In this document: piece after piece, positions 25,293-36,219 of the stretch | Position numbering within the stretch: the stretch's first letter is position 1 | Layout of the letters: every line of letters begins with the position of its first letter | Assembly: GCF_900155545.1 (NCBI RefSeq) | Contig: NZ_LT732526.1 | Coordinates: 1,630,201-1,694,200 of the forward strand | DNA: 64,000 bases | Source: Clostridium sp. Marseille-P2415 | Lineage (GTDB): Bacteria > Bacillota > Clostridia > Lachnospirales > Lachnospiraceae | Reading direction: 5' to 3' | Translations under genes and position numbers: made by a program | The notes under the pieces: model-generated | Told to the model about the DNA's origin: nothing | Seen by the model: only the letters and a program-made list of their open reading frames with translations | Databases searched by the model: none

Positions 25293-26978
25293 CTATCGCA
25301 TCGTAAAGTAATCGGCAATCGGTCCAAGGGCTAACGCCGGCAAAAAGCTCAGCGCTCCGATAATAAAGATGACCCCGATTAAAAGCCCTACAAACATGGT
25401 GTTACTGGTAGATAATGTACCCTCTCCGGCAGCAACTGCTTTCTTGCCTGCCATATTGCCGGCAAGGAAAATGGCAGCTGTCATCGGTATAAAACGGGCC
25501 AAAAGCATAATCATTCCGCCGGTTACATTCGTAAAAACAGTGTTTGCATGAAAACCGGCAAATGCGCTGCCATTGTTGTTACCCATGGAAGAAAATCCAT
25601 ATAAGATCTCGGAAAATCCATGAGCACCTGAGTTGGTCAGCCATGACGAAGCAGCAGGGACAGAAACTGCAGCAGCGGTACTAAGAAGCGTTACCAGCGG
25701 AGGGACAAGGACAATTAGACAAACCATTTTCATGTCATAAGGCTCGACCTTTTTCCCCAGATATTCCGGCGTCCTGCCCACCATCAGTCCGGCAATAAAC
25801 ACGGTAAGAAGGACAAAAGCCAGCATTCCATAAAGACCGCTTCCCACGCCTCCAAAGACGATCTCGCCAAGCTGCATCAGAAACATCAAAACCAGGCCGC
25901 CGAGAGGAGTGAAGCTGTCATGCATGGAATTTACGGAACCGTTGGAAGCTGCAGTGGTTGCCACAGCCCACAAGGACGATGTTCCCATACCGTGGATGAC
26001 CTCTTTCCCTTCCATGCTGGCAGAAGCCACGGCTCCTTTAAAGTATGGAGCGGAAAACTGTTCACTGGCTGTCACCGCCAAAAGTGAAACTACAAACAAA
26101 ATCATCATGGTGATATAAATGGATCTGCCCTGCCTGCTATCCTTTACCGCCTTTCCGAAGGACACGCACAGAGATGCGGGAATCAACAGGATAGACAGTA
26201 CCTGCAGCAAATTGGAAAAAGCCGTTGGGTTTTCAAGTGGAAAAGCCGAATTGGCTCCGAAAAATCCGCCGCCGTTTGTTCCAAGCTGTTTAATGGCAAT
26301 CTGACTTGCAGCAGGGCCAAGAGGAATGGTCTGAGCAGTCCCGTTTTCCAGCATGGCAACCTCTTTATAGGGACCAAAGGTCTGCACTGCTCCCTGCGAA
26401 ACAAGCACGATCGCAAGGATAAAGGATAACGGTAACAATACATACAGCGTTGCTCTTGTTAAGTCTGCCCAAAAGTTACCTATGGTCTTTCTCTGTCTTA
26501 GAATAAAACCTCTGGTTAATGCAAACAAAACTGCAATTCCCGTTGCTGCCGAAACAAAATTCTGGACGGTGAGTCCTAAAAACTGTGTCAGGTAAGACAA
26601 GCCGGATTCCCCTGAATACGCCTGCCAGTTGGTATTCGATACAAAGCTTGCGGCCGTGTTGAATGCCAGATGCCAGCTTGTGCCGCCTGTTTTGGCAGGA
26701 TTGAACGGGAGAACGCCCTGCAGCATCTGTACGGTCCAGAGAAAGACCACACCGACCGCGCTGAACATCAGGGCGGAAAGCGCATAGGTCTTTCCCCCCA
26801 TTTCCTCATCGCCTTTCACTCCCATCAGCTTATAAATTCCATTTTCCACAGGAGCAAGCAGAGGGGTCAAAAACACTTTTCGGCCTGTCATCACCTTGTA
26901 CATATAGTTACCCAGGGGAATGGACAGCCCGATTAGAAGGACGATATAAAAAATGTCCTGAAGTACGATCATTTTCAT
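25293..26978 (-). CDS. kdpA: potassium-transporting ATPase channel subunit KdpA
   Basis: A 561-residue membrane protein that forms the potassium path. It contains the filter-type regions expected in Kdp[44 protein letters not shown] and [22 protein letters not shown] precedes the ATG, which overlaps the kdpF stop codon as ATGA. Confidence 0.96.
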   Translation of the reverse strand: MKMIVLQDIFYIVLLIGLSIPLGNYMYKVMTGRKVFLTPLLAPVENGIYKLMGVKGDEEMGGKTYALSALMFSAVGVVFLWTVQMLQGVLPFNPAKTGGTSWHLAFNTAASFVSNTNWQAYSGESGLSYLTQFLGLTVQNFVSAATGIAVLFALTRGFILRQRKTIGNFWADLTRATLYVLLPLSFILAIVLVSQGAVQTFGPYKEVAMLENGTAQTIPLGPAASQIAIKQLGTNGGGFFGANSAFPLENPTAFSNLLQVLSILLIPASLCVSFGKAVKDSRQGRSIYITMMILFVVSLLAVTASEQFSAPYFKGAVASASMEGKEVIHGMGTSSLWAVATTAASNGSVNSMHDSFTPLGGLVLMFLMQLGEIVFGGVGSGLYGMLAFVLLTVFIAGLMVGRTPEYLGKKVEPYDMKMVCLIVLVPPLVTLLSTAAAVSVPAASSWLTNSGAHGFSEILYGFSSMGNNNGSAFAGFHANTVFTNVTGGMIMLLARFIPMTAAIFLAGNMAGKKAVAAGEGTLSTSNTMFVGLLIGVIFIIGALSFLPALALGPIADYFTMR

Positions 26979-27064
26979 AAATTCTCACCTCGAAATAAAA
27001 CATAGAATAAGTAAACCAGCAAAGCCAGGCCAATAATGCCTGATAATACCATAATGATACCCAT
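26975..27064 (-). CDS. kdpF: small potassium-ATPase subunit KdpF
   Basis: A 29-residue single-span peptide ([20 protein letters not shown], then a short polar tail) directly upstream of kdpA and overlapping its start codon. KdpF stabilises the KdpFABC complex in the membrane. The ATG at 27064 follows TTAGGA. A longer in-frame extension upstream is rich in polar residues and is not like KdpF. Confidence 0.88.
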   Translation of the reverse strand: MGIIMVLSGIIGLALLVYLFYVLFRGENL

Positions 27065-27189
27065 TTTTCCTAACTCCCTTTCATTTTTGTATACGAATGA
27101 ATCAGGCGGATATGCCTGCATATCCGGTTGATTCGCAAACGCAGGGTTAAAAGATGTTTTTCTTTCAGCCTTATCGCTGTGCAATTACA

Positions 27190-27248
27190 ATCATAGCAGA
27201 AAAGGTGTCAAGAAAGTGTCAATTCAGCATGCCAGGATGTCAAGAAAA
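27190..27248 (-). promoter_or_regulatory. kdp promoter with phased TGTCAA repeats (likely regulator sites)
   Basis: On the minus strand a good -10 (TATGAT, plus-strand ATCATA at 27190-27195) has no well-spaced -35. Upstream of it TGTCAA occurs at 27206, 27217 and 27238, and the first and third copies extend to TGTCAAGAAA. The steps of 11 and 21 bases equal one and two helical turns. This is the layout of tandem OmpR-type regulator sites at an activated promoter. KdpE binding is inference. Confidence 0.5.
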
Positions 27249-27444
27249 TATAAAGATTTTTATAATTAATTTATCCCTTGACATAAAATGCCAGTACGAC
27301 CGCAAACAAAACGCTGATACCGTGTGGTCTGTTATTTATGACCTCAAACGGAAGCAGATTTGGCGGGTTGAGGGGAATCCTTCAAGAAAGCATTTCAAAG
27401 AAGATGTCCGAATGTAGCTTGATTGAGGCAGACTTCATCAATTA

Positions 27445-27469
27445 TAGTCAAGCGGATATTCGCAATCCG
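27445..27469. repeat. dispersed palindromic repeat, copy 1
   Basis: A 25-base sequence containing AGCGGATATTCGCAATCCG is identical to one at 59937-59961. Its core is a near-palindrome (CGGAT..ATCCG). It sits in the leader of the dehydratase activase gene. The rest of 27249-27563 holds no gene or terminator that I recognise. Confidence 0.6.
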
Positions 27470-27563
27470 GAATAAATTTCCTTTTTCATGGAAAAATAGT
27501 AATAGATCACATATTTTTAAACGATCGATTATCTATCTTTATGAAGGGAAATACCTGATTTTT

Positions 27564-30500
27564 ATGAGTGAAGCAATCAATTCTGATAGCAAAATATTCC
27601 GTCTTGGTATTGACATCGGGTCAACAACCGTTAAACTTGCCGTTTTGGACAGGGAAGACCGATTGCTATATAACAATTACTGCAGACATCATGCCGATCT
27701 TTGGCTTACGTTAGAAAAACTTTTAAAAGAACTATATCATACCGCCGGCAATATAAAAATGAAAGCAGCTGTAACAGGTTCCGGAGGCATCTCCATTTCC
27801 GAAAGGCTGGATCTGCCGTTTGTACAGGAAGTGATCGCCGGCTGTAAGGCGGCCGGGCGGTATATCCCGGATGTCAATATCATTATCGAACTTGGCGGAG
27901 AAGACGCAAAACTCACCTTTTTTGATCATGGCACCGATCAACGGATGAACGGAATTTGTGCCGGCGGAACCGGCGCTTTTATCGATCAGATGGCAATCCT
28001 TTTGAAAACCGATGCCGCAGGGCTTAATGAGCTGGCTGAGCACAGCGATGTCATCTATCCGATTGCTGCAAGGTGCGGAGTTTTTGCAAAAACCGATGTG
28101 CAGGCGCTGCTGAATGAGGGAGCGAAGAAAGAAAACATCGCTGCCTCTGTTTTTCAGGCGGTTGTCAATCAGACAATCGGAGGATTGGCAGCCGGCAGGA
28201 AAATAAAAGGAAAAGTTGGTTTTCTGGGAGGACCTCTGCACTTCCTCCCCCAACTGCGGCACCGTTTTAAAGAAACTTTAAATTTACAGGAAAGTGATAT
28301 GGTTATTCCGGAAAACGCCCAGGTATATGCAGCCATCGGCGCAGCGCTTTCCGCCGACAAACAATCCATTTCACTCATGCAGCTGCTGGACCGTTTAAAA
28401 GCAGGCCGAACAGGAAATGAGCTTTCGGAAGACAGGCTGAAGCCGCTGTTTGCCGACGATATGGAATACAGGAAATTTATGGAAAGGCATGCCGCCCATC
28501 AAGTAAAAAGAGGGGATTTAAGCGGCTATAAAGGGCTCTGTTATCTCGGTCTGGATATGGGATCCACAACCAGCAAGGCAGCCCTGACCGATCAGGACGG
28601 CTGTCTTTTGTACTCCTGTTACCGCAATAACGATGGCAGTCCGCTCTTATCGGCTACGTTAATTTTAAAGGAGATCTATTCCCATCTGCCGGAGGAAGCC
28701 GTTATCGCATATTCCGCCGTTACCGGTTATGGAGAGGAATTGATCAAGGAGGCGTTTTCCTGTGACCTCGGTGAAGTCGAAACCGTCGCTCATTGTACAG
28801 CGGCCAAATACTTTTTACCGGGCGTTGAGATGATCCTCGATATTGGCGGACAGGATATGAAATATATGCGCATCCGCGACGGCGTTATCAACACCGTTGT
28901 TTTAAATGAGGCCTGTTCATCGGGCTGCGGTTCTTTCATCGAAACCTTTGCAAAATCCTTAGGGCTGTCGGTCCAGGAATTTTCTGCGCTTGGAATCAAA
29001 GCAGAAAAGCCGATCGATCTGGGCTCGCGCTGTACCGTCTTTATGAATTCCAAGGTAAAGCAGGCTCAGAAAGAGGGAGTTTCTGTTGGAGACATCTCGG
29101 CCGGATTGTGTTATTCGGTTATTAAAAATGCGCTGTATAAAGTAATAAAACTGAAAAGCCCAGCCGAATTAGGAGATAAAATCATCGTCCAGGGCGGAAC
29201 CTTCTTAAATAATGCAATTTTGCGCAGCTTTGAAATGATTTCCGGAAAAGAGGTGATCCGGCCGGATATCGCCGGACTGATGGGAGCTTTCGGGGCGGCG
29301 CTGCTGGCCAAAAACGCCTGGAAAGAAGGAATGCAATCCTCTCTGATCCCCGCTGCTTCGCTGGACACCTTTTCGGTGGATACAAAAATTGCGCGCTGCG
29401 GGAAATGTACCAACAACTGCCTGCTGACCGTAAACCTTTTTAACAACGGGAAAAAGCTGATAACGGGAAACCGCTGTGAAAGAGGCGCAGGAATTAACAG
29501 ACAGCAAAGCATACCGGATATTTATGAATATAAATATAAACGGTTATTTGAGTACCGGCCGCTGGAAGCGGAAAAGGCGCCAAGAGGAACCATCGGCATT
29601 CCCAGAGCTATGAACATGTATGAAAATTATCCTTTCTGGTTTACCTTTTTTACTGCTCTCGGGTTTCGGGTGGAATTATCTCCGGAATCCAACCGGCATA
29701 TATTTGAACTGGGGATGGATACGATTCCGTCGGACACGGCCTGCTATCCCGCTAAGCTTGTACATGGCCATATCATGGCTCTGTTAGAGCAAAATGTAAA
29801 GCATATATTTTATCCCTGTATTCCAAAGGAAAGAGCGGAAATTAACGGCGCCGACAATCATTTCAACTGTCCGATGGTAATCGCTTATGCAGAGGTCATC
29901 CACGCTAATATGGACGCGCTGGGTGAGAATGGGGCGGTTTTGCATTTTCCCTTCCTGCCGTATGATAACAAAAAGGCCCTGGCACACCGGCTGTTCGAAG
30001 AATTCAAAGCCTTTGGCATTACAAAAAATGAAGTGGAGAATGCACTTGAGCTTGCGTGGAAAGAAGACAGGCAGTTCAAAACGGATATTCAAAAGATGGG
30101 GGAAGAGGCTCTCCGTTATTTGAAAGAAACCGGGGGCCGCGGCATTGTCTTGTCCGGGAGGCCCTATCATTTGGATAAGGAAATCAATCATGGTATTCCA
30201 GGCCTAATCACCTCAATGGGGTTAGCGGTGCTCACCGAGGATTCTGTTGCCCATCTGGGACATGTGGAAAGGCCTTTAATGGTTTTAGATCAGTGGATGT
30301 ATCATTCCCGCCTTTACGAGGCGGCGGATTTTGTATCCGGGCAGGATAATCTGGAACTGGTACAGCTGAATTCTTTTGGCTGCGGACCGGATTCCATCGC
30401 CGCGGAGCAGGCCAGGGAGATCTTAGATAAGAACGGTAAAATTTATACTTTATTAAAAATTGATGAAGCCAGTAATCTTGGGGCGGTGAAAATCCGGTTG

Positions 30501-31805
30501 AGGTCATTGAAAGCGGCAATGGAAGTTCAAAATGGAAACAGAATTTGCCGGACAACGCATAAAACGGTACAAAAAAACAGCTTGATTTTAAAGGAAATAC
30601 GCAGCAAATATACCATTTTAGCACCACAGATGGCTCCCATCCATTTTTCACTGCTCCAGGAAGCGATACGTTCCGAAGGCTATCAGATGGTACTCCTTCC
30701 TGATGTGGATAAGGAAGATATCGAAACCGGACTGAAATATGTAAACAATGATTCCTGTTACCCTTCCATTATTGTGATCGGGCAGATCCTTCGGGCTCTG
30801 CAGTCGGGCAAATACGATCTTAACCATACGGCAGTGATCATGAGCCAGACCGGGGGGCCCTGCAGAGCCAGCAATTATCTGGCTTTATTAAAAAAAGCAC
30901 TGCAGGCCGCCGGCTTTGAACAAGTGCCGGTCCTGTCGCTTAATGCCTCCCGTCTTGAAAAAGGGTCCAGCTTTCCGGTTACCGTATCTTTGTTAAAAAA
31001 AGCAATCATGGCGATTCTGTACGGCGATATGCTCATGGAAATCCTGTTTCATATCCGGCCTTATGAAATCAACAAAGGGTCCGCCAACCGGCTTTTTTCT
31101 GATTGGATGACAAAATGCAAAGCCAATATCCGCCAGGGGAACTACGCTGTTTTTCGTGAAAACATTTATAAAATTGTGAAGGATTTTGAAAATATCCCCA
31201 TACGGAATGAAAAAAAAGTACGGGTCGGCCTGGTCGGGGAAATTCTGGTAAAATATCATCCCGCTGCCAACAATAATATGGTTGATTTTATTGAGGATAT
31301 GGGAGCAGAAATGGTCGTCCCCGGCCTTATGGATTTTTTCCTCTATTGTATGTACGGCGGGGAATCGGACAACCGTTATTTGGGAGGCGGCAAAACGCGG
31401 CGGGCGGTAAACAATACTTTGATCCGTTTTATCGAATACTACCGGAAGGATATAAGAAATGCGCTTCAAAACAGCGGGCGGTTTACGGCTCCAAATACTA
31501 TATTTCAAATGGCACAGAAGACTGAGCCCTTCCTCTCCCTTTGTAACCGGTCAGGAGAAGGCTGGCTGCTCACCGCAGAAATGATTGAACTCATTGAGGA
31601 TGGAACAAATAATATTATCTGTATGCAGCCCTTTGCCTGTCTTCCCAATCATATTACAGGGAAAGGCATGATCAAAACCTTAAAAGAACGGTATCCGCAA
31701 ATAAATATCTTAGCGGTGGATTACGATCCGGGTGCCAGCGAAGTCAACCAGATCAACCGTGTAAAACTGATGCTGGAACGGGCAAAAACAATACCAAATA
31801 AATGA
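27564..31805 (+). CDS. giant acyl-CoA dehydratase activase/dehydratase-like fusion protein
   Basis: A protein of 1413 residues with two tandem ASKHA ATPase units of the 2-hydroxyacyl-CoA dehydratase activase (BcrAD/BadFG) type. Unit 1 has [10 protein letters not shown] near 15, LGGEDAK and [10 protein letters not shown]. Unit 2 has [10 protein letters not shown] near 329, IGGQDMKYM and [11 protein letters not shown] cysteine-rich [10 protein letters not shown] stretch follows, then a DUF2229-type region ([16 protein letters not shown], near 674), then a C-terminal part with HgdB-like features ([12 protein letters not shown] near 1015, [15 protein letters not shown] near 1220). Activases use ATP to push one electron into a dehydratase partner. 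I place the start at MSEAINSD because the upstream in-frame extension crosses the dispersed repeat. No dehydratase subunits are next to it. The substrate is unknown. Confidence 0.85.
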   Translation: MSEAINSDSKIFRLGIDIGSTTVKLAVLDREDRLLYNNYCRHHADLWLTLEKLLKELYHTAGNIKMKAAVTGSGGISISERLDLPFVQEVIAGCKAAGRYIPDVNIIIELGGEDAKLTFFDHGTDQRMNGICAGGTGAFIDQMAILLKTDAAGLNELAEHSDVIYPIAARCGVFAKTDVQALLNEGAKKENIAASVFQAVVNQTIGGLAAGRKIKGKVGFLGGPLHFLPQLRHRFKETLNLQESDMVIPENAQVYAAIGAALSADKQSISLMQLLDRLKAGRTGNELSEDRLKPLFADDMEYRKFMERHAAHQVKRGDLSGYKGLCYLGLDMGSTTSKAALTDQDGCLLYSCYRNNDGSPLLSATLILKEIYSHLPEEAVIAYSAVTGYGEELIKEAFSCDLGEVETVAHCTAAKYFLPGVEMILDIGGQDMKYMRIRDGVINTVVLNEACSSGCGSFIETFAKSLGLSVQEFSALGIKAEKPIDLGSRCTVFMNSKVKQAQKEGVSVGDISAGLCYSVIKNALYKVIKLKSPAELGDKIIVQGGTFLNNAILRSFEMISGKEVIRPDIAGLMGAFGAALLAKNAWKEGMQSSLIPAASLDTFSVDTKIARCGKCTNNCLLTVNLFNNGKKLITGNRCERGAGINRQQSIPDIYEYKYKRLFEYRPLEAEKAPRGTIGIPRAMNMYENYPFWFTFFTALGFRVELSPESNRHIFELGMDTIPSDTACYPAKLVHGHIMALLEQNVKHIFYPCIPKERAEINGADNHFNCPMVIAYAEVIHANMDALGENGAVLHFPFLPYDNKKALAHRLFEEFKAFGITKNEVENALELAWKEDRQFKTDIQKMGEEALRYLKETGGRGIVLSGRPYHLDKEINHGIPGLITSMGLAVLTEDSVAHLGHVERPLMVLDQWMYHSRLYEAADFVSGQDNLELVQLNSFGCGPDSIAAEQAREILDKNGKIYTLLKIDEASNLGAVKIRLRSLKAAMEVQNGNRICRTTHKTVQKNSLILKEIRSKYTILAPQMAPIHFSLLQEAIRSEGYQMVLLPDVDKEDIETGLKYVNNDSCYPSIIVIGQILRALQSGKYDLNHTAVIMSQTGGPCRASNYLALLKKALQAAGFEQVPVLSLNASRLEKGSSFPVTVSLLKKAIMAILYGDMLMEILFHIRPYEINKGSANRLFSDWMTKCKANIRQGNYAVFRENIYKIVKDFENIPIRNEKKVRVGLVGEILVKYHPAANNNMVDFIEDMGAEMVVPGLMDFFLYCMYGGESDNRYLGGGKTRRAVNNTLIRFIEYYRKDIRNALQNSGRFTAPNTIFQMAQKTEPFLSLCNRSGEGWLLTAEMIELIEDGTNNIICMQPFACLPNHITGKGMIKTLKERYPQINILAVDYDPGASEVNQINRVKLMLERAKTIPNK

Positions 31806-31853
31806 ATTCGGTAACATCCGCAGAATGGGTTTCCGATAAATTTGCAGACAAAT

Positions 31854-31910
31854 AGAAGCACCTCTAAACACTTTCTATGGCATATCGCAGTTTAGAGATG
31901 CTTCTTTTTG
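31854..31910 (+). terminator. terminator after the activase gene
   Basis: AGAAGCACCTCTAAAC (31854-31869) pairs with GTTTAGAGATGCTTCT (31890-31905) with one mismatch, followed by TTTTTGATTT. It lies about 50 bases after the activase stop and before the convergent VOC gene. Confidence 0.85.
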
Positions 31911-31933
31911 ATTTACATTGCTTAAAAGCCTGA

Positions 31934-32338
31934 TTACTTCCGTGCGGTGAACATCCAGTTCACGCCGAACTTGTCCCGAAGGGAGCCGTGGGCGGCAGCG
32001 AAAAAGCTGGGAGCCAGCTCCATGAACACCTCTCCGCCTTCCTTCAGTACCTCCCACGCATGACGCACAAAGGCTTCGTCCGGTGTGGTAACTGACACAT
32101 ACATATTTTCACCCGGATTGCTGCGTTCCGATGAATCGGCGCACATCAGCTCCCAGCCGTCGATTTTCAGCCTGGCGTGGAGTACCAGCCCCTTATCCTC
32201 CTCCGCGACCGGGAAGGCAGGGTTTGGCGGCATGCTGCCGTAGGTTTGAAGTTCCGACACCTCGGCGTTCAAGGCCTTTTTGTAGGCCTCGACCGCCTCC
32301 ATGCAATTGCGGTTGAACATGAGATAATGTCCTAACAT
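31934..32338 (-). CDS. VOC-family (PhnB/glyoxalase-like) protein
   Basis: A 134-residue protein of the vicinal oxygen chelate fold, closest in pattern to PhnB-like proteins: FNRNCMEAVEAYKKALNAEV at the N-terminus, LHARLKIDGWELMCADS in the middle and DKFGVNWMFTARK at the C-terminus. GGAGGAAAAC precedes the ATG. It follows the MFS exporter gene by 52 bases and may be co-transcribed, so a role in drug resistance is possible. PhnB-like proteins are not biochemically uniform. Confidence 0.8.
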   Translation of the reverse strand: MLGHYLMFNRNCMEAVEAYKKALNAEVSELQTYGSMPPNPAFPVAEEDKGLVLHARLKIDGWELMCADSSERSNPGENMYVSVTTPDEAFVRHAWEVLKEGGEVFMELAPSFFAAAHGSLRDKFGVNWMFTARK

Positions 32339-32390
32339 AATGTTTTCCTCCGTTTATTTATTTTTTACTCCCGTTTCATTTACGGGCTTT

Positions 32391-33656
32391 TTACACCGAC
32401 GCTCCCGCTTTCAGCAGCGTCTTGTCAAACACAAACACAAATCCCATCAGGAACAGAAACGCCCCGGTTCCGATCAGCAGCCAGTCTATGGATACCACAT
32501 CACCCAGCGGTCCCCACAACACCATACCCAAGGGCATCATCAGGCTTGACATCATGGTCAGCACGGAAAAAACCCGGCCCATATATGCACCATCCACATT
32601 GGTTTGCAGCACTGCCATTACGGGCACGTTGAAGAAGGACATGACCAGTCCGGTCAGGCACATGCAGGCAAGATACGCCCAGAAATTCGTAATCACCCCG
32701 AGCCCAACCGCCCCAAGCCCAAAAAGACTGACTGACAGGGCCATGGAATGACTTTTGTTTTTGAAGCCGCCCCAAGCCCCAATCACAAGGCCGCCCAACA
32801 TCATACCGATAAAGAAAACTACTTCCACTGCGGCCAGCCGCTGTTCCGGTCCAAAGGAAATGCCTCCAAACACGCGCCAGATACCGTCACCGAAATCCCG
32901 TGTCACCTGCAGAGGGGTCAGTATGGCCGCAGGTGCTACCATAATATTGAAAACCGCGCTCAGGACAATGAACTTTTTTACAAAGGAATGCTTACCGATA
33001 TACGCAAGCCCTTCGCGGATGTCGTGAAAATACAGCCTCGCATCCTTATCGTTTTCGCTTTTCCGTATACGGGCAGGGGTTTTAACGAAAAAGAACAGGA
33101 TACTGATCCCAATGACGGCGGTAATCACATCGAGGAACATCAGCGTCTGCACAGGAGCGACGGCCAGCAGCGCACCCCCCGCCATAGGAGAGGCGAACAT
33201 CACCAATGACTGGACGCTGCCATTGATACCGTTGACGCGGGTTAACTGCTCCTGCGGTACAAGCTCGGGAATAAGCGCGTTGACAGCGGGCGTCTGTACC
33301 CCTTGTCCAAAAGCCCGCATGACGGAACAGGTCAGCAGCAGCCCGGCATAATCATAGCCCAGGGAAAAAAACAAGGCCATAACCAGCGTGACCGCGGCAA
33401 TAACAGCATCGGCGATGTTGATCAGATATTTTTTATTGTACCGGTCTGCCCACACACCACCGAATGGAGATATAAAGAACATGGGGAGCGCCCCAGCAGC
33501 CGTGAACAGGGTCATCATAAACCCCGACTGGGTTTTCAGGGTGATGTGCCACATCACCGCGTAATGCACCAGCATGGAACCGAACAGGGACACCCCCTGC
33601 CCGGCCATGAACAGCGCGATATTTCTTTTCCAGTTTGTATTGTACGTATCCTGCAT
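32391..33656 (-). CDS. MFS transporter, Mef-like drug efflux type
   Basis: A 421-residue major facilitator protein with about twelve hydrophobic segments. The N-terminus (NTNWKRNIALFMAGQGVSLF, then YAVMWHI) and the loop FGGVWADRYNKKYLINIAD match the macrolide-efflux-like (Mef) branch of MFS proteins. I chose ATG 33656, preceded by GGGGGA, over an upstream in-frame start. A VOC gene follows in the same direction. The exported compound cannot be deduced. Confidence 0.85.
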   Translation of the reverse strand: MQDTYNTNWKRNIALFMAGQGVSLFGSMLVHYAVMWHITLKTQSGFMMTLFTAAGALPMFFISPFGGVWADRYNKKYLINIADAVIAAVTLVMALFFSLGYDYAGLLLTCSVMRAFGQGVQTPAVNALIPELVPQEQLTRVNGINGSVQSLVMFASPMAGGALLAVAPVQTLMFLDVITAVIGISILFFFVKTPARIRKSENDKDARLYFHDIREGLAYIGKHSFVKKFIVLSAVFNIMVAPAAILTPLQVTRDFGDGIWRVFGGISFGPEQRLAAVEVVFFIGMMLGGLVIGAWGGFKNKSHSMALSVSLFGLGAVGLGVITNFWAYLACMCLTGLVMSFFNVPVMAVLQTNVDGAYMGRVFSVLTMMSSLMMPLGMVLWGPLGDVVSIDWLLIGTGAFLFLMGFVFVFDKTLLKAGASV

Positions 33657-33734
33657 ATGAATATTCCCCCGTTTTTTATATCTTCTCACGATTTCAACTA
33701 CAACAGTAATTATACTCAAAATTGAAAATAAAAT

Positions 33735-34802
33735 TTATTTTGTACGCCGATAAGATCCATAAATTTGTTTCCTTTTACCAAGTAAAAAAGGGGTATAACG
33801 GTTCATTAAAACCGCAATAGGAGCAATGACAAGCACCGCTATGAGAGTATAACTAATCCCCTTAATTATAAGTGCATGAATGTTATCCAACCTATAAAAA
33901 GGAATATTTTCAAGGGCTAAGCCAATGAAAGGAAACAAGATGTATTGATGAAATCCCAAATATACAAGGGAATTCCTTCCGATAAAAGTCAGAATTTTAA
34001 TTTTATCCAGTTGCTTTTCAAACTTTTTCGCAAAAGCAATAACGGCAAATATGCCGCTAAATGCAGAAATATAAAACAAAACATAGTTCCCATACTGATT
34101 TTCATATAGATTGACGCTGCTATTTCGGCTGCCTGTAATCATATTGATGAGCAAAAAAAGGGGCAAATACGCAATATAATTGCTTATTTTGTATATTTTT
34201 TCTTTCATCAGATATCCTGCTCCCAAAAACACGACCGCTGTGAAAGCAGCATCAAAACTCCATGGCATTTTAACACCAACATATGTGCAGTACAAATAGC
34301 CAAGAATTGAGCTGATAAACAAACATATACCAATATTCTTATGGGAACCGCCTGTTAATTTAATTATAAAGTAAAACAGTATTTCAGCTGTAAATAAACA
34401 CGCCAGAAACCACAAAGCTACGTTATGCAGGGTCCATGGTAAATCCCGTACTGCGATCACCGTTCCCAAAATCGGTGCCAGTATATTGATACCGTCATTG
34501 CTATACGGATTATCGCCAACATTATGATAAATCAATATCCAGAAAATATAATTGAATATAGAAAACGAGATATATGGAATGACCAGAGCAAAAAACTGCC
34601 GTTTTATAAACTCTCCAAAGCTTCTGTACTTTGCAGATGAAAATAAGATGCCTGATAAAAAGAAAAAGAGCGGTACATGAAACGTGTAAAAACTTTTTGT
34701 CATATTTTCCGGATGAGGTGCATGGCCAAGCATAATGAAAAGCATTCCAATGCCTTTACTTATATCAATCCAGTCTAATCTCTGTTTTATCTTCTTTTCC
34801 AT
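33735..34802 (-). CDS. membrane acyltransferase, family 3
   Basis: A 355-residue membrane protein with about ten segments and the acyltransferase-3 hallmarks: RLDWIDISKGIGMLFIMLGHAP with the conserved His, then FHVPLFFFLSGILF and a FIKRQFFALVIPY loop. Such enzymes O-acetylate cell-surface sugars or peptidoglycan. It lies 88 bases downstream of the PadR regulator gene in the same direction, which suggests one unit. The acceptor is unknown. Confidence 0.85.
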   Translation of the reverse strand: MEKKIKQRLDWIDISKGIGMLFIMLGHAPHPENMTKSFYTFHVPLFFFLSGILFSSAKYRSFGEFIKRQFFALVIPYISFSIFNYIFWILIYHNVGDNPYSNDGINILAPILGTVIAVRDLPWTLHNVALWFLACLFTAEILFYFIIKLTGGSHKNIGICLFISSILGYLYCTYVGVKMPWSFDAAFTAVVFLGAGYLMKEKIYKISNYIAYLPLFLLINMITGSRNSSVNLYENQYGNYVLFYISAFSGIFAVIAFAKKFEKQLDKIKILTFIGRNSLVYLGFHQYILFPFIGLALENIPFYRLDNIHALIIKGISYTLIAVLVIAPIAVLMNRYTPFLLGKRKQIYGSYRRTK

Positions 34803-34890
34803 CGTTTACCTGTATGATATATTTTACATCAATACGTACCTTTCTGATTATTATATTTGTATAGATTTATTGTTAAAAGAGTTTCATGCG

Positions 34891-35496
34891 TCAAAAATTG
34901 ACATTTTTAAGATATTTGGAATACCACCCGATTTCAAATTCTATTGATTCCATACCATACTGCAATATTGCCAGCTGATATTTGTAAACATCTGATATTG
35001 TATCCTCTATGCTGCCTGTAAATGTATTCTTTTTGAATCCTTCTTCATTCCACGGATCGTCTTCTGCCATTTTAATACCATTATCCATGATATTATCTTT
35101 ATCAAGTATAATTTTTTTATATATTGCCTTTAACTTCGAGTGCTCTTCCTTAAGCCTCTCAATATATTCCTTTATGATTCCTTTTCTCTTCGCAGGATCT
35201 GAAAGACCAAAGAAAAACATTTTACTAAGCTCAATGTTTTTTGCCCTGGTACGATCCATCGGCTGTAAAATCCAGTTATTAAATGCTTCCCTCCCCTTTC
35301 CCGTAATAAAGTAAATTTTCTTGTTGTCTTCTTCCTTATAGCGAATGAATTCCTTTTCCAACATCTTCCGAATGGCTGTGTGTATGCTGCCCGAACTATT
35401 GCTGCACATAGAAGCCAGATTATCATCAATAAACATCTTCATTTCATATATCGTCAAGCCTCGCATCATAAGCATTCCAAGTATAATTTTTTCCAT
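34891..35496 (-). CDS. PadR-family transcriptional regulator
   Basis: A 201-residue regulator. It has an N-terminal winged helix of the PadR type (LGMLMMRGLTIYEMKMFI, then SSGSIHTAIRKMLEKEFI and a KKIYFITGKGREAF wing) and a C-terminal helical dimerisation part of the Vir_act_alpha_C kind. The ATG at 35496 is set by AAGGAAG. A perfect 18-base inverted repeat lies 20 bases upstream. It is followed by the membrane acyltransferase gene, its likely target besides itself. Confidence 0.87.
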   Translation of the reverse strand: MEKIILGMLMMRGLTIYEMKMFIDDNLASMCSNSSGSIHTAIRKMLEKEFIRYKEEDNKKIYFITGKGREAFNNWILQPMDRTRAKNIELSKMFFFGLSDPAKRKGIIKEYIERLKEEHSKLKAIYKKIILDKDNIMDNGIKMAEDDPWNEEGFKKNTFTGSIEDTISDVYKYQLAILQYGMESIEFEIGWYSKYLKNVNF

Positions 35497-35515
35497 GATC
35501 ATCTTCCTTATAAAA

Positions 35516-35558
35516 ATGGGTCTAATAGATATACCAATTATATATCTATTAGACCCAT
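35516..35558. promoter_or_regulatory. perfect 18-bp inverted repeat, probable PadR operator
   Basis: ATGGGTCTAATAGATATA at 35516-35533 is exactly complementary to 35541-35558, with a 7-base spacer. It is A+T rich, lacks a T tail, and lies directly upstream of the padR ribosome site, so an operator is more likely than a terminator. Confidence 0.72.
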
Positions 35559-35751
35559 AAGTCAACCAAAGTAATTATATTAAATCAAAATATGGATTTT
35601 ATTAAGAAACACAGAGCTTTCCAAATGGTATATAATGGTAACTATTGAAAGAATCAGGAGTAATCTGATGTAAAAAACGAAAAAATCAGAATAAGAAATC
35701 AGAATATCTGCAATAATAGAACTGTAAAAATATTGAAAGGAGCATAATCAT

Positions 35752-35934
35752 ATGACACTAAATCAAGTTGAATTACAGAACTTAAGGCATTTAATCAGCG
35801 CGCACGGAACTGTAGCAAATAAATTAGATGCTATGTCGCAGCAATGCCAGGATAATCAAATCAGCCAGATGCTGGCATCAGATGCCCAGGATGCACGGCA
35901 GAACAAACAAAAGCTAATGACATATTTACACTAA
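35752..35934 (+). CDS. small spore-coat-associated protein (hypothetical)
   Basis: A 60-residue glutamine-rich helical protein (LRHLISAHGTVANKLDAMSQ, DAQDARQNKQKLMTYLH) preceded by AAAGGAG. It lies 23 bases upstream of a CotF-like gene and resembles the short partner proteins encoded beside cotF in clostridia. I assign it to the coat by position and composition only. Confidence 0.65.
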   Translation: MTLNQVELQNLRHLISAHGTVANKLDAMSQQCQDNQISQMLASDAQDARQNKQKLMTYLH

Positions 35935-35957
35935 GAACAGGAGGTAATCAGGAAATT

Positions 35958-36206
35958 ATGAACGAAAAAGATATTATGAATGATTATTTGTCAATGATCA
36001 AAGGAAGTTTGGCAGGTTATGCAACAATTATTTCCGAGACCGATAATCCTCAGTTACGCCAGACATTCCAGCAAATGAGGGATATGGACGAGCAGCGTCA
36101 GTTTAAAATTTATCAGGCCGCTAAACAAAAAGGATATTATCAACCAGCCCAAGCTGCTTCTGATAACGAAATAACCACGGTTAAAAATCAGGTATCACAA
36201 GGGTAA
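35958..36206 (+). CDS. CotF-family spore coat protein
   Basis: An 82-residue protein with the CotF-like start NEKDIMNDYLSMIKGSLAGY and the helix NPQLRQTFQQMRDMDEQRQF, then KQKGYYQPAQA. CotF-like proteins are small components of the spore coat. AGGAGG lies upstream of the ATG, and a hairpin follows 13 bases after the stop. Its presence indicates a spore former. Confidence 0.82.
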   Translation: MNEKDIMNDYLSMIKGSLAGYATIISETDNPQLRQTFQQMRDMDEQRQFKIYQAAKQKGYYQPAQAASDNEITTVKNQVSQG

Positions 36207-36219
36207 TATCAAATGGTAT

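Noticed and set aside
26975-27184. A 69-residue protein as the full form of KdpF
   Set aside because: KdpF is about 29 residues; the extra upstream residues are polar and no homology is apparent.
27279-27310. Forward promoter starting with TTGACA at 27279
   Set aside because: No -10 box lies at 16-18 bases, so I do not call it a promoter.
27423-27563. N-terminal extension of the activase by 47 codons
   Set aside because: The extension crosses the dispersed palindromic repeat and is not activase-like; the family starts shortly before GIDIGSTT.
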